A stretch of 64,000 nucleotides of DNA, taken from NCBI RefSeq assembly GCF_006476045.1, contig NZ_SRZY01000011.1, forward strand, positions 62,001-126,000, in the 5' to 3' direction. The DNA comes from Sphingobacterium lumbrici (GTDB lineage: Bacteria > Bacteroidota > Bacteroidia > Sphingobacteriales > Sphingobacteriaceae). This document shows positions 40,575-50,419 of the stretch, piece by piece; position 1 is the first letter of the stretch, and every line of letters begins with the position of its first letter. Both the position numbers and the translations under genes were made by a program. The notes under the pieces were generated by a model. That model was not told the origin of the DNA, did not search any database, and saw nothing but the letters and a program-made list of their open reading frames with translations.

Positions 40575-43500
40575 ATGTTAAAATTTCTAAGTAAACTTTT
40601 TGGTAGTAAGTCTGAGCGGGATATTAAGGTTATCCAGCCGTTAGTTACCAAGATCAAAGAAGAATACACTAAACTGGCCGACCTTACGCATGATGAGCTG
40701 CGCGCAAAGACCACCGAATTTAAAAACCGAATCCAAGAATATTTAAAAGACATCGATACTGAAATTGCAGCATTGAAAGAAAGTGCGGATGAAAGTACAT
40801 CTGATATCTCCGGAAAAACAGAAATCTATGAAAAAGTCGATAAGCTGACTAAGGATAGAGATAAGAAGCTGGAAGAGATATTGTTAGAGCTTCTTCCGGA
40901 AGCTTTTGCTGTTGTAAAAGATACGGCACGTCGCTTGACTGAAAACACAGTTATCGAGGTTACAGCTAGTGATTTTGACAGAGACTTGGCTGCCCGTAAA
41001 CCGAATGTAACTATTCAAGGAGATAAAGCACTTTGGAGCAATACGTGGAATGCTGCGGGAACAGAAGTTACGTGGAACATGGTACATTATGATGTACAGC
41101 TTATAGGCGGTATTGTTTTACATCAAGGAAAGATTGCGGAAATGTCTACTGGTGAAGGTAAGACATTAGTAGGGACCTTGCCCACCTATCTGAATGCGTT
41201 GTCAGGACAAAGTGTACATATTGTAACTGTCAATGATTACTTGGCAAAGCGTGACTCCGAGTGGAATGGTCCTTTGTTTGAATTTCATGGGCTAAGCGTG
41301 GATTGTATTGACAAACACCAACCAAATTCACCACAACGTCGCAACGCATACAAATGTGATATTGTTTATGGTACCAATAATGAGTTTGGGTTTGATTATT
41401 TGCGTGACAATATGACGCAGACGCCTGAGTCGATGGTACAGCGTAAGTTGCATTTTGCTATGATTGATGAGGTTGACTCTGTATTGATCGATGATGCACG
41501 TACCCCATTGATAATCTCGGGCCCTATCCCAATGGGCGACCAGCATGAGTTTCATCAATTGAAACCACGTATCGAAAAGTTGGTGAACGCGCAAAAAGCA
41601 TATATCAATACGGTATTGAATGAGGCTAAGAAAGCGATTACATCCGGTGATACCGATGTTGAAAAAGGTGGTTTAGCTTTATTCCGTGCTTACCGCGGTC
41701 TTCCTAAAAATAAAGCATTAATTAAATTCTTAAGTGAAGGTTCCAACCGTCAAGTTCTTCAAAAGGTAGAAAACTACTATATGCAAGAACAAAACCGTCA
41801 CATGCCAAAGGCGGATAAAGAACTGTTTTTCGTTATTGACGAAAAAAATAACCAAGTAGAACTTACTGAAAAAGGGATTGAATTAATTACAGCTTCAGGT
41901 GAGGATACCAGTTTCTTCATCCTTCCCGATGTAGGTACAGAAATCGCTGATATTGAAAAAGCCGATATTCCATTAGAAGAGAAAGCTTCCCGTAAAGAAG
42001 AATTATTGAGAGATTATTCGGTAAAGGCAGAACGTATTCATTCTATTAATCAATTGTTGAAAGCTTATACGCTTTTTGAAATTGATGATCAATATATTGT
42101 AGATGAGGGAAAAGTAAAAATTGTAGACGAGCAAACGGGACGTATCATGGATGGTCGTCGTTACTCCGATGGATTGCACCAAGCTATTGAAGCAAAGGAG
42201 AATGTAAAGGTAGAAGATGCTACCCAGACATACGCTACAATTACCTTGCAGAATTACTTCCGTATGTACCACAAGCTTGCGGGTATGACGGGTACGGCTT
42301 CTACGGAGGCCGGAGAGCTTTGGGAAATCTATAAATTGGATGTGGTAGAAATACCAACAAATAGACCAACACAACGTGACGATAGACAAGATTTTATTTA
42401 TCGTACAGCGCGTGAGAAATATAATGCCGTCGCACAAGAAATACAACTCCTTACGGAGCAAGGGAGACCAGTATTAGTGGGTACTACTTCGGTAGAGATT
42501 TCCGAATTATTAAGTCGGATGTTGAAGTTGAGAGGTATCAAACACAATGTATTAAATGCAAAACTTCATCAAAAAGAAGCGGATATCGTAGCTGAGGCCG
42601 GACACCCAGGACAGGTAACTATTGCAACGAATATGGCCGGACGTGGTACGGATATTAAATTGACAGAAGAAGTAATTAATGCTGGCGGGTTAGCCATCAT
42701 TGGTACAGAACGTCATGAATCTCGTCGTGTTGACCGTCAGTTACGTGGTCGCGCAGGTCGTCAAGGAGATCCGGGGTCTTCTCAATTCTTCGTTTCATTG
42801 GAAGATCCGTTGATGCGTCTATTCGCTTCTGAGCGTATATCCAACATCATGGTGAAAATGGGAGTCGAAGAAGGTGAAGTGATGCAACATAGTATGTTGA
42901 CGAAATCTATCGAAAGAGCACAACGTAAAGTAGAGGAAAATAACTTCGGTATTCGTAAACGTCTATTGGAGTACGATGATGTCATGAACTCACAGCGTAC
43001 CGTAATTTATACAAAGCGCAAAAATGCTTTGTTCGGTGAGCGTCTTGATGTCGACTTGAACAATACAATTTACGATGTTACGGAGGATATTGTTACGGAA
43101 TCGAAAGAAGGAGGTTCTTATGAAGAGTTCCAAATAGAAGTCATTCGTTTGTTTGCAATTGATCCTGCTATTTCTGTGGAGGAATATACTTCTAGTAACA
43201 TTCCTACGTTAGCGGATAAGCTTTTTACGCAAGTAATTACACATTACGAAAATAAAGCTAAAAATATAGCTACGCAGACGTTGCCTGTTCTCACCAATGT
43301 AATGGCAGAGCGAGGTGATATGATAGAAAATGTGGTTGTTCCGTTTACAGATGGAATTCGTGGCATACAAGTTGCGACAAATTTGAAAAAAGCGGTTGAA
43401 TCTAATGGATTAGAAGTATTCAAATCGTTTGAGAAAGGAATTGTATTAGCGCTTATTGATGAAGCCTGGAAAGAGCATCTTCGTGAAATGGATGACTTGA

Positions 43501-43874
43501 AACAATCTGTACAGAATGCAGTTTATGAACAGAAGGATCCAATTATCATTTATAAAATGGAGGCTTTCAATTTGTTCAAATCCATGCTTGCTTCTATGAA
43601 TAAGGATATTGTTAGTTTCCTGTTCAAAGGAGAAATACCGGGTCAGCAACAACAAGATATACAAGAGGCTCGTCCTATCCGAGTCCAACAAGCTAAGGTT
43701 ACCGCAACTAAAGAGCAATTAAGTTCGCCAACAGGTGTAAGTGACGAGGATATGGATACACGCGTACCGCAAGTTACCCAACCGATCCGTAAGGAACAAA
43801 CTGTGGGGCGTAATGACGAATGTCCGTGTGGTTCAGGTCTTAAGTATAAGAACTGTCACGGAAAAAACGGTTAA
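40575..43874 (+). CDS. secA: Preprotein translocase ATPase SecA
   Basis: SecA drives proteins through SecYEG using ATP. At 1099 residues it is longer than the E. coli protein (901), as is usual in Bacteroidota. Visible are Walker [10 protein letters not shown] near residue 189, [20 protein letters not shown] near 300, an additional segment at about 335-440, [17 protein letters not shown] [17 protein letters not shown] near 572, [26 protein letters not shown] near 712 and the C-terminal zinc site [14 protein letters not shown]. The SPOR-domain gene starts 13 bp after it. Confidence 0.98.
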   Translation: MLKFLSKLFGSKSERDIKVIQPLVTKIKEEYTKLADLTHDELRAKTTEFKNRIQEYLKDIDTEIAALKESADESTSDISGKTEIYEKVDKLTKDRDKKLEEILLELLPEAFAVVKDTARRLTENTVIEVTASDFDRDLAARKPNVTIQGDKALWSNTWNAAGTEVTWNMVHYDVQLIGGIVLHQGKIAEMSTGEGKTLVGTLPTYLNALSGQSVHIVTVNDYLAKRDSEWNGPLFEFHGLSVDCIDKHQPNSPQRRNAYKCDIVYGTNNEFGFDYLRDNMTQTPESMVQRKLHFAMIDEVDSVLIDDARTPLIISGPIPMGDQHEFHQLKPRIEKLVNAQKAYINTVLNEAKKAITSGDTDVEKGGLALFRAYRGLPKNKALIKFLSEGSNRQVLQKVENYYMQEQNRHMPKADKELFFVIDEKNNQVELTEKGIELITASGEDTSFFILPDVGTEIADIEKADIPLEEKASRKEELLRDYSVKAERIHSINQLLKAYTLFEIDDQYIVDEGKVKIVDEQTGRIMDGRRYSDGLHQAIEAKENVKVEDATQTYATITLQNYFRMYHKLAGMTGTASTEAGELWEIYKLDVVEIPTNRPTQRDDRQDFIYRTAREKYNAVAQEIQLLTEQGRPVLVGTTSVEISELLSRMLKLRGIKHNVLNAKLHQKEADIVAEAGHPGQVTIATNMAGRGTDIKLTEEVINAGGLAIIGTERHESRRVDRQLRGRAGRQGDPGSSQFFVSLEDPLMRLFASERISNIMVKMGVEEGEVMQHSMLTKSIERAQRKVEENNFGIRKRLLEYDDVMNSQRTVIYTKRKNALFGERLDVDLNNTIYDVTEDIVTESKEGGSYEEFQIEVIRLFAIDPAISVEEYTSSNIPTLADKLFTQVITHYENKAKNIATQTLPVLTNVMAERGDMIENVVVPFTDGIRGIQVATNLKKAVESNGLEVFKSFEKGIVLALIDEAWKEHLREMDDLKQSVQNAVYEQKDPIIIYKMEAFNLFKSMLASMNKDIVSFLFKGEIPGQQQQDIQEARPIRVQQAKVTATKEQLSSPTGVSDEDMDTRVPQVTQPIRKEQTVGRNDECPCGSGLKYKNCHGKNG

Positions 43875-43887
43875 AAAATATAAAGTG

Positions 43888-44340
43888 ATGCTGAAAAGAG
43901 GTTTGGTTTTATGTGTTGTACTTGTCGTGATATCTACTGTAGCTAAGGCGCAGGGAGGTACCGTAGAAGTGGCAAAAGATTCGTTAATTACATTATTACA
44001 AGAATATAGATCAGCACATGAAATCAACCCTACAGCTACACGTACCATTAGTCTAGGTACGAAACCCATAGACAAAAAGACAGCAACTCGTGTAAAACGT
44101 AAGGGCTTTAGGGTTCAGATATTCTCTGGGGCAAGCCGTAATGAGGCTTACGACGTGCAGAGTCGTTTTAGAAGTCAATATGCTGATGTGGATAGCTATA
44201 TTAATTACGACGAACCCAATTATCGGGTTAAAGTCGGCGATTTCAAAAGTAGAGCTGAAGCAAATAACTTTATGCATGTTTTACGTTCACAATACAGTAA
44301 TGTTTTCGTTTTTGTTGAAGACATTTGGGTCTGGGAATAA
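43888..44340 (+). CDS. SPOR-domain secreted protein
   Basis: A 150-residue protein with a signal peptide (MLKRGLVLCVVLVVISTVAKA, cut here at residue 21). The C-terminal half (about residues 70-148) is a SPOR domain with FRVQIFSGASRNEAYDVQ and YRVKVGDFKSRAEANNFM, a fold that binds denuded peptidoglycan. The ATG at 43888 was chosen because it gives the signal peptide; the longer open frame upstream overlaps secA in another phase. It is probably cotranscribed with secA and with the M20 hydrolase 12 bp downstream. Confidence 0.85.
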   Translation: MLKRGLVLCVVLVVISTVAKAQGGTVEVAKDSLITLLQEYRSAHEINPTATRTISLGTKPIDKKTATRVKRKGFRVQIFSGASRNEAYDVQSRFRSQYADVDSYINYDEPNYRVKVGDFKSRAEANNFMHVLRSQYSNVFVFVEDIWVWE

Positions 44341-44352
44341 AAAATCTATATC

Positions 44353-45543
44353 ATGTCCGATTTAAAGGATACCATCAAATCTTTGTCTCAAGAACTGTTT
44401 GCAGAAACAGTTGCCTCGAGACGCCATCTCCACAAAAATCCTGAACTTTCGTTTGAAGAGTTTAATACGGCTGCCTTTGTAAAAGCAACGCTGGATGAAA
44501 TAGGAATCTCTTATACGTCTATGGCCAATACGGGAGTTGTAGGTATTATAACCGGAGAACTGCCTTCTGACCGTGTTATTGCGTTGCGTGCTGACATGGA
44601 TGCGTTGCCTATCACAGAAGTAGAAGGAAGAGAATACGGTTCGCAGCAGGTGGGTGTGATGCATGCCTGTGGGCATGACGTGCACACTTCTTCTTTATTA
44701 GGCGCGGCAAAGATTTTATATCGTCTTAAATCTACGTTTGGCGGTACGATAAAGCTTATATTCCAGCCGGGAGAAGAGCGTCTTCCCGGAGGAGCTTCTA
44801 TCATGATTAAAGAAGGTGTCTTAAAAAATCCTGAACCACAAGCGGTTATAGGTCAACATGTAATGCCGTTTATAGAAGCAGGTAAGGTTGGTTTTCGAGC
44901 AGGGAAATATATGGCATCCTGTGATGAACTTTTCATGACGGTACGGGGAAAAGGCGGTCACGGAGCACAGCCTCATCAAAATATTGATCCCATTGCTATT
45001 ACAGCGCAAATTATTACGGCTCTTCAGCAGGTTGTTAGCCGTAGTGCTGACCCTCGTATACCGACTGTACTCTCTTGGGGTAAGATCGTAGGTAACGGTG
45101 CGACAAATGTTATTCCGGACGAAGTGTATTTAGAAGGGACATTCCGAACTTTCGACGAGATGTGGCGTGCCGAGGCACATGAAAAAATTACGAAGATGGC
45201 CGAAGGAATTGCAGAAAGCATGGGCGCGAGCTGTTCGATAGAAGTGCGAAAAGGTTATCCATTTTTGATAAATGAACCCGAGCTAACAGCGCAATCCAGA
45301 GGCTTTGCTCAGGAGTTTTTGGGAAATGAAAATGTTATTGAGTTGGACCTATGGCCGGCAGCGGAAGATTTCGCATATTATTCACAGGAAACCAATGCTT
45401 GTTTCTATCGTTTGGGAACTGGAAATGTGGCGAAAGGAATTACGTCTGCTGTCCATACACCTACATTTGATATCGATGAAGCTGCATTGGAAACGAGTAT
45501 AGGTCTTATGTCCTATATAGCAATCAAGCAGTTACAGCAGTAA
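44353..45543 (+). CDS. M20 family amidohydrolase (N-acyl-amino-acid hydrolase type)
   Basis: A 396-residue metallopeptidase-fold enzyme related to hippurate hydrolase and IAA-amino acid hydrolases. Metal-binding and catalytic residues lie in RADMDALPI near residue 78, GVMHACGHDVHTSSLLGAAK near 98-117, FQPGEERLPGGA near 139 with the catalytic Glu pair, GQHVMPF and the C-terminal AVHTPTFDID. The dimerisation domain is at about 180-295. The natural substrate is unknown. It lies 12 bp after the SPOR-domain gene. Confidence 0.88.
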   Translation: MSDLKDTIKSLSQELFAETVASRRHLHKNPELSFEEFNTAAFVKATLDEIGISYTSMANTGVVGIITGELPSDRVIALRADMDALPITEVEGREYGSQQVGVMHACGHDVHTSSLLGAAKILYRLKSTFGGTIKLIFQPGEERLPGGASIMIKEGVLKNPEPQAVIGQHVMPFIEAGKVGFRAGKYMASCDELFMTVRGKGGHGAQPHQNIDPIAITAQIITALQQVVSRSADPRIPTVLSWGKIVGNGATNVIPDEVYLEGTFRTFDEMWRAEAHEKITKMAEGIAESMGASCSIEVRKGYPFLINEPELTAQSRGFAQEFLGNENVIELDLWPAAEDFAYYSQETNACFYRLGTGNVAKGITSAVHTPTFDIDEAALETSIGLMSYIAIKQLQQ

Positions 45544-45571
45544 GATTCTTGACAGGTAGGTTTTAAAAAAA

Positions 45572-46138
45572 ATGTCTTCTCATCATATAGTAAGAGAAAA
45601 TCAAGAACCGGCACTGATTGTGGAATCGGTAACGGATTTAGATGCGGAATATATTGGTCAATTGTTGGAATGGTGCCCTACCGTTTTTACCAATGACTAT
45701 ACTATCGATTTCTTTCTGGCGGATGACATCAAGGTAGACGTTGTTGTTACGAATCAATGTAATAATCTATATGTACAGGAACAGATAAAAAAAGTCCCAC
45801 TCCAACGAGAATTTATTGCTGATGCGCTGCAGTATTTGGTTGTTAATAACTATAAAGCCGTTAATATTATTTGTGATGAAATTCCGGATGTGGTTTTTTC
45901 TTTTTGTAAGCAGATAAACATTGTGTTATTTATTGGCGGTAAAAGGTATGTTTTTGTAGAAAGGGAATACAAAAAGTGGAAACAAAAGGGGGAAAAACTT
46001 TTTGTAATGGAGGACCGATTAAAATCGGTGATTGGCATTCAGAAGGTATCCATAAATACATTTATTACGGAGCAAGATGGATTTATTTGTCTGGCCTTTA
46101 ATACATCCGAATTTGTTTGGATAGGAGAAGAAATCTAA
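45572..46138 (+). CDS. Thiamine pyrophosphokinase-like protein, divergent
   Basis: A 188-residue cytoplasmic protein. The start SSHHIVRENQEPALIVESV and LLEWCPTVFTNDYTIDFFLADDIKVDVVV resemble Bacteroidota proteins annotated as thiamine pyrophosphokinase, a resemblance I recall rather than can test. The usual kinase motifs (GDxDS and TDxxKAL) are not visible; the place of the second reads REFIADALQYLV. It may be a catalytically altered homolog. Its stop overlaps the ATG of a short GNAT-like remnant. Confidence in expression is high, in function moderate. Confidence 0.55.
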   Translation: MSSHHIVRENQEPALIVESVTDLDAEYIGQLLEWCPTVFTNDYTIDFFLADDIKVDVVVTNQCNNLYVQEQIKKVPLQREFIADALQYLVVNNYKAVNIICDEIPDVVFSFCKQINIVLFIGGKRYVFVEREYKKWKQKGEKLFVMEDRLKSVIGIQKVSINTFITEQDGFICLAFNTSEFVWIGEEI

Positions 46139-46206
46139 TGTTTACTATCGAAAAGGTTGCTGCCGAAGATGTTTTAATTATTCATAAAGCTTATTATTCT
46201 TTTAAC
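46138..46206 (+). pseudogene. Possible truncated GNAT acetyltransferase N-terminus
   Basis: An ATG overlaps the stop of the TPK-like gene (TAATG) and opens with MFTIEKVAAEDVLIIHKAYY, which looks like the first strand and helix of a GNAT acetyltransferase. After about 22 codons the frame runs into the antisense of the M28 peptidase 3' end and ends at 46329 without GNAT motifs. This looks like a gene cut by a deletion or rearrangement. Confidence 0.35.
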
Positions 46207-47492
46207 TTTTCCACTCGTGATGGTGTCTGTGTGCCATCTACGAGCCCCTTAGCTCCTATTGCAATAGCCTCAATGCTCGATTTTATATTGTCGAGATTCA
46301 GTGTGCCCACTTCATCTTTTACGGTATGATAATAGATGTCTTTGTCGATTTGGGAAGTAGAAAAAGTATGTGCAGGGACACCTAGCGCGGCAAGTACTGC
46401 ATTGTCACTGCGGTAGAATAAATTTTGTTGAGGATAGGGATCCGGATGGAATTGAAACGTCGAACCCTGTAGGTTAGATTGCATCAATTGACCCAAGTTA
46501 GAGGCACTATATCCCGTAACGTATAATGTATTTGGGCCGAATTTAGAATCTTTACCGATCATTTCAATATTAATCATCGCCACTACTTTCTCCGGGTCTA
46601 TCTCATTTGAAAAATATTTTGAGCCGTACATGCCAATTTCTTCGGCTGTAAAAGCGACAAAAATCAATGTTCTTTCGTTGTTGTTGAGCGCGGTATAATA
46701 TTTAGCTAAACTAATCATAGCTGTAACACCTGAGGCATCGTCATCAGCTCCATTGGCAATGGAGTCTTGACCATCTGCTTGGATTACACCAATATGATCG
46801 TAATGGGCGGAGAATATCACAAATTCTTCGGGTTTGCTTTTGCCAGGAAGGATACCTGCCACGTTAAATAATGGAAAATCCTGGATTTTATTTTCGGCCT
46901 GAACATCAATAGAAGGGCTCTTCTCATTGGTAACAATGAATACTTTGGCAGGAGAATGTTGTTCTGTTGATGGAGTCATATTTTCCCGTCCATATATTTT
47001 ATTAAATCGCAAAATCATTTCAGCAAAAGAGGGATGCACCAATACAATAGCATCTTCAGGAGAGGTTGCTATTTCTCTAAACCTGATGGCGAAATCTTCT
47101 CCCTTATTTATTCTTAATGTGGAACCATGTTCTTTTAGGTTTATGACAGGATTATTTCCGAGGATGAGATATTTACTTTCTGCAAGTATCTTTTTATTAA
47201 GGGTTACTTTTTGACTTTTTCGTGTGATCTTTCGAATGGAAAAAGTCTGTCTATAATTGTGTTCGGCATAAGGTTTTAGTCCGATAGTCTTAAATTCATT
47301 GGCAATAAAATCTGCCGATTTGGCTATTTCCGGGGTAAGCGAATGTCTACCCCTCATATCATCCGAAGCCAATGTATTCAGGATACGGGCTATCTCTTCG
47401 TTACTCGAAACAGGTTTTGCCGAATTTGGCTGAGCTAGCGCACAGCACAATGAAAAGGAAAAGCCAAGCAGTAGACAGGTGTGCTTTATCAT
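46194..47492 (-). CDS. Secreted M28 family zinc aminopeptidase
   Basis: A 432-residue exopeptidase with a signal peptide (MIKHTCLLLGFSFSLCCALA). The catalytic M28 domain shows the zinc ligands in FSAHYDHIG near residue 225, NGADDDASGVTAM near 248 and FTAEEIGMYGS near 282 with the catalytic Glu. A protease-associated-like insertion lies before it. The ATG at 47492 is used since it begins the signal peptide; a TTG at 47513 gives seven extra residues but overlaps a possible TAACTTG -7 box. The gene is convergent with the GNAT remnant. Confidence 0.87.
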   Translation of the reverse strand: MIKHTCLLLGFSFSLCCALAQPNSAKPVSSNEEIARILNTLASDDMRGRHSLTPEIAKSADFIANEFKTIGLKPYAEHNYRQTFSIRKITRKSQKVTLNKKILAESKYLILGNNPVINLKEHGSTLRINKGEDFAIRFREIATSPEDAIVLVHPSFAEMILRFNKIYGRENMTPSTEQHSPAKVFIVTNEKSPSIDVQAENKIQDFPLFNVAGILPGKSKPEEFVIFSAHYDHIGVIQADGQDSIANGADDDASGVTAMISLAKYYTALNNNERTLIFVAFTAEEIGMYGSKYFSNEIDPEKVVAMINIEMIGKDSKFGPNTLYVTGYSASNLGQLMQSNLQGSTFQFHPDPYPQQNLFYRSDNAVLAALGVPAHTFSTSQIDKDIYYHTVKDEVGTLNLDNIKSSIEAIAIGAKGLVDGTQTPSRVEKLKE

Positions 47493-47712
47493 GTAATTAA
47501 AAGTTTTGAGCAAGTTAGCATTTTTAGAAATGTAATGACCCGGTAAAATGTGAATATTGAAAAAAAATACACTATTTCCGTTATAAATTCGTTTGTGTTC
47601 ATTTATTGATCATGTGTTTGCCTCCATGTGCATTCATGAAATTACTACGTTAAGTTGTTCACTCGTTTACCTCAAACGAGTTCACTGTGTTCCGTTTGCT
47701 AATTCAACGCAT

Positions 47713-47726
47713 TTTATCTAAGTTTG
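47713..47726 (+). promoter_or_regulatory. Promoter of the rhodanese gene, TTTATCTAAGTTTG element
   Basis: An exact 14-mer with TAAGTTTG at 47719-47726 and TTTG at 47695-47698, 20 bp upstream. The ATG at 47743 is 16 nt downstream. An 8-bp hairpin (ACTCGTTT/AAACGAGT, 47661-47681) lies further upstream. Confidence 0.78.
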
Positions 47727-47742
47727 ATTAAAATAGAAAACT

Positions 47743-48057
47743 ATGAAAGAAGTTACTGTTCAAGAATTAAAGTCAATGATGGATCGAAACGAAGAGTTTC
47801 AATTAATCGATGTTCGTGAACCTTTTGAATATGAAGTATCTCATTTAAATGGGCTTAATATTCCGCTATCCGGTGTTTTGATTGAAGCTGAGAAAATTGC
47901 TAAGGATATTCCTGTAATCATCCAATGCCGCTCCGGGAAACGGAGTGCCCAGGCGGTGATGTTACTGGAGCAACAAGGCTACACGAACCTTTCCAATCTA
48001 AAGGGTGGTATTTTAGCATGGAAAGAAGAGATTGATCCTGAATTGGATGTATATTAG
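47743..48057 (+). CDS. Rhodanese-like domain protein
   Basis: A 104-residue single-domain sulfurtransferase. It has LIDVREPFEYEVSHLNGLNI near residues 21-40 and the active-site loop IIQCRSGKRSAQA, with the catalytic Cys near residue 62. Such small cytoplasmic rhodaneses transfer persulfide sulfur; the partner is unknown. It is monocistronic, with its own promoter and a hairpin terminator downstream. Confidence 0.9.
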   Translation: MKEVTVQELKSMMDRNEEFQLIDVREPFEYEVSHLNGLNIPLSGVLIEAEKIAKDIPVIIQCRSGKRSAQAVMLLEQQGYTNLSNLKGGILAWKEEIDPELDVY

Positions 48058-48080
48058 CTACATCGGTATTAAGAAAGGAA

Positions 48081-48120
48081 AAAAAGGGAATAAAATGTAG
48101 TTTATTCCCTTTTTCTTTTT
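48081..48120 (+). terminator. Terminator after the rhodanese gene
   Basis: AAAAAGGGAATAAA (48081-48094) pairs with TTTATTCCCTTTTT (48101-48114), followed by C and a run of T. Confidence 0.85.
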
Positions 48121-48252
48121 TGTCAATTTAGTCGAAAAAATCTAGCAAGATCCCAACCAATTCTAGTCTTTGTTTGTTATTTTATAATAATATGACACCA
48201 TCGCTGAAAAGTTGTTAAAAGTTTATTTTCAGCTGATTTTTAAAGATTTATC

Positions 48253-48267
48253 TACCAAAAATTGGTA
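48253..48267. promoter_or_regulatory. Palindrome TACCAAAAATTGGTA upstream of glutamate dehydrogenase
   Basis: A 15-bp palindrome, 40 bp before the ATG at 48308, in an otherwise featureless 187-bp AT-rich spacer. It may be an operator. Confidence 0.4.
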
Positions 48268-48307
48268 ATTTTATCGAAAATTATAAACAGAATAAATAAA
48301 CCATTTT

Positions 48308-49723
48308 ATGTCTACAAGTGAATATAGTTTTTTCAAAGGAGTAGAGCGAAGCTTTGATAAGGCGGCTAAATTTACGCGATTTTCAGCCGGGATATTGGAG
48401 CAGATCAAAGCATGTAATTCGATATTGCGTGTCAAATTTCCGGTTCGTATCGGTGATGGTGTGGAAGTGATAGAAGCCTATCGTGTACAGCACTCACACC
48501 ACAAGTTACCTTGTAAGGGAGGGATCCGTTTTAGTATGGAAGTAAACCAAGATGAGGTGATGGCTTTGGCAGCACTGATGACTTATAAGTGTGCTATTGT
48601 GAATGTGCCTTTTGGTGGTGGAAAAGGGGGTATAAAAATAGATTCTAAGAAGTATAGTGTATTCGATTTAGAGAAAATCACTCGTCGCTATACTTCCGAA
48701 TTGTGCAAAAAGAATTTTATGGGGCCTGGGATCGATGTTCCCGCTCCTGATTATGGCACGAGCGGTCGGGAAATGAGCTGGATAGTAGATACATACTCTT
48801 CTTTAAATCCCAATGATGTTAATGCCATGGCCTGTGTTACAGGTAAGCCTATTTCGCAGGGCGGTGTTAGAGGCCGTGTAGAAGCAACAGGTCTAGGTGT
48901 GTTCTTTGGCATTCGAGAGGCTTGTTCTTTTGAAGAAGATATGGCAAAGTTGGGTCTGACCAAAGGAGTAAGAGGAAAAAGAGTTATCGTGCAGGGATTA
49001 GGAAATGTAGGCTATCACGCCGCTAAATATTTTCAGACTGCCGGAGCTATTATTGTGGGATTGATTGAATACAATGGAGCCATCTACGATGCAAATGGAA
49101 TAGATGTCGATATGGCGCAAGCGCATCGTGCCAAGAACGGTTCATTGTTGAATTTTCCTAATGCCAGAAATATAGAAAATGTATCCGAAGGACTAGAACA
49201 GGCGTGTGATATTCTTATCCCAGCCGCTCTGGAATCGGTAATCCATAAGGACAATGCCTCCCGTATTCAAGCAAAAATCATTGGTGAAGCCGCAAATGGC
49301 CCATTGACTCCGGATGCGGATGAGATATTGCTTGCAAAGGGGGTACTGATTATTCCGGATATGTATCTGAATGCTGGTGGTGTAACTGTTTCTTATTTTG
49401 AATGGTTAAAAAACCTGAGTCACGTACGCTATGGTCGTTTGGAAAAGCGATTTAGCGAAAATAGATATGCCGAGATTATTAGCTCTGTTGAAAATATGAC
49501 AAATAAGAAGATTTCTGATGTAGAGCGTAAGATCATCCTTAAAGGTCCGGACGAGATCGATCTCGTACACTCGGGGCTTGAAGATACGATGATGGGGTCT
49601 TATCAAGAAATAAGAGAAATCTATGTCAATACACCTGGTGTGAATGATATGCGTACAGCTGCATTTATCTGTGCAATTAATAAAATAGGAGTTTCTTACG
49701 AAGAACTGGGTATATTCCCGTAA
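48308..49723 (+). CDS. Glu/Leu/Phe/Val dehydrogenase (glutamate dehydrogenase)
   Basis: A 471-residue enzyme of the amino-acid dehydrogenase family, most likely glutamate dehydrogenase. Signatures are SHHKLPCKGGIRFSMEV near residues 58-74, NVPFGGGKGGIKID near 102-115 with the catalytic Lys, GPGIDVPAPDYGTSGREM and the cofactor site VQGLGNVGYHAAKYF near 228-242. It interconverts glutamate and 2-oxoglutarate; NAD or NADP use cannot be read with certainty. The gene is single. Confidence 0.9.
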   Translation: MSTSEYSFFKGVERSFDKAAKFTRFSAGILEQIKACNSILRVKFPVRIGDGVEVIEAYRVQHSHHKLPCKGGIRFSMEVNQDEVMALAALMTYKCAIVNVPFGGGKGGIKIDSKKYSVFDLEKITRRYTSELCKKNFMGPGIDVPAPDYGTSGREMSWIVDTYSSLNPNDVNAMACVTGKPISQGGVRGRVEATGLGVFFGIREACSFEEDMAKLGLTKGVRGKRVIVQGLGNVGYHAAKYFQTAGAIIVGLIEYNGAIYDANGIDVDMAQAHRAKNGSLLNFPNARNIENVSEGLEQACDILIPAALESVIHKDNASRIQAKIIGEAANGPLTPDADEILLAKGVLIIPDMYLNAGGVTVSYFEWLKNLSHVRYGRLEKRFSENRYAEIISSVENMTNKKISDVERKIILKGPDEIDLVHSGLEDTMMGSYQEIREIYVNTPGVNDMRTAAFICAINKIGVSYEELGIFP

Positions 49724-49828
49724 ACAAAAAGCAGGAAATTACAATAAGTATAGTGTCCGGTTGGTCGTGTAAACAATTTTTAGAAAAGACAAGATCAGCT
49801 TTGTATGGGGCATCTATAAAACTTCGTG

Positions 49829-49836
49829 TATCTTTG
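49829..49836 (+). promoter_or_regulatory. -7 box TATCTTTG directly before the 49841 gene
   Basis: An exact TAnnTTTG with only TAGC between it and the ATG at 49841. It lies inside the alternative frame from a GTG at 49826, which is therefore not the start. A near-leaderless mRNA is expected. Confidence 0.6.
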
Positions 49837-49840
49837 TAGC

Positions 49841-50149
49841 ATGAAACTTACGAATCTATTTCACCAAACTAAGCAAGCATTCTTCTTTAGTTTGGTGTTT
49901 TATATAATAGGGACTCTAATGGTGATCCTCAAGGTATCTTTTGCTCCGGTTATATTTAGTATTTCACTGCTAATTTCGCTTATATGGGTATTTCTGGTAC
50001 TTCGGGAAATTATGCTTTCTCGATATATTGATCCTTCCGAACGATTCATGTTAATCCTATTTATTATATTTTTAAATATCATTGGGGGAATCGTTTATTT
50101 TTATTTTATTCGAGAAAGAGTTATACAACAAAAAGGAGCAAAAAAATGA
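49841..50149 (+). CDS. Membrane protein of unknown function, three helices
   Basis: A 102-residue protein with three probable membrane helices at about residues 12-31, 34-54 and 66-88, and a basic tail. No motif was recognised. The start at 49841 follows the -7 box directly. The stop overlaps the start of the next small membrane protein gene (ATGA), so they form a pair. Confidence 0.65.
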   Translation: MKLTNLFHQTKQAFFFSLVFYIIGTLMVILKVSFAPVIFSISLLISLIWVFLVLREIMLSRYIDPSERFMLILFIIFLNIIGGIVYFYFIRERVIQQKGAKK

Positions 50150-50331
50150 AGAAGCAAATTATATTAAACGTACTACTTAATCTTGGGATTGTTTTTCTAA
50201 TTATGAGTGGAGTTGCTGCGTATAAAAGTGGAAATATGCTGATTCTTGGATTGGCTATCGCAATTGGTGTAGTACTGATCTATCTAAAAATGGTACTCTT
50301 AAAATATGTTCGAAATCAGGTTAAGAGATAG
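50146..50331 (+). CDS. Small membrane protein of unknown function
   Basis: A 61-residue protein with two membrane helices (about residues 6-25 and 30-50) and a basic C-terminus KYVRNQVKR. The ATG overlaps the stop codon of the previous gene (ATGA), which implies translational coupling. Small proteins of this build are common in Sphingobacteriaceae but have no known role. Confidence 0.62.
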   Translation: MKKQIILNVLLNLGIVFLIMSGVAAYKSGNMLILGLAIAIGVVLIYLKMVLLKYVRNQVKR

Positions 50332-50368
50332 TTACGGAAACCTCCTTTGACGAAGTAAAAGAAGAATA

Positions 50369-50403
50369 AAAAAACGGGTTAATTTTACGTTAACCCGTTT
50401 TTT
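50369..50403. terminator. Bidirectional terminator, 14-bp stem
   Basis: AAAAAACGGGTTAA (50369-50382) and TTAACCCGTTTTTT (50390-50403) are exact complements around a 7-nt loop. It can end the small membrane protein genes on one strand and gcvT on the other. Confidence 0.92.
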
Positions 50404-50419
50404 ATTTCTAATGATTATT

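Noticed and set aside
43741..43887. N-terminal extension of the SPOR-domain protein overlapping secA
   Set aside because: The extension is a different frame of the secA 3' end and would hide the clear signal peptide that starts at 43888.
46117..46329. 70-codon plus-strand frame running across the M28 3' end
   Set aside because: Most of it is the antisense of the M28 peptidase gene. Only the first part after the ATG at 46138 is considered, as a GNAT remnant.
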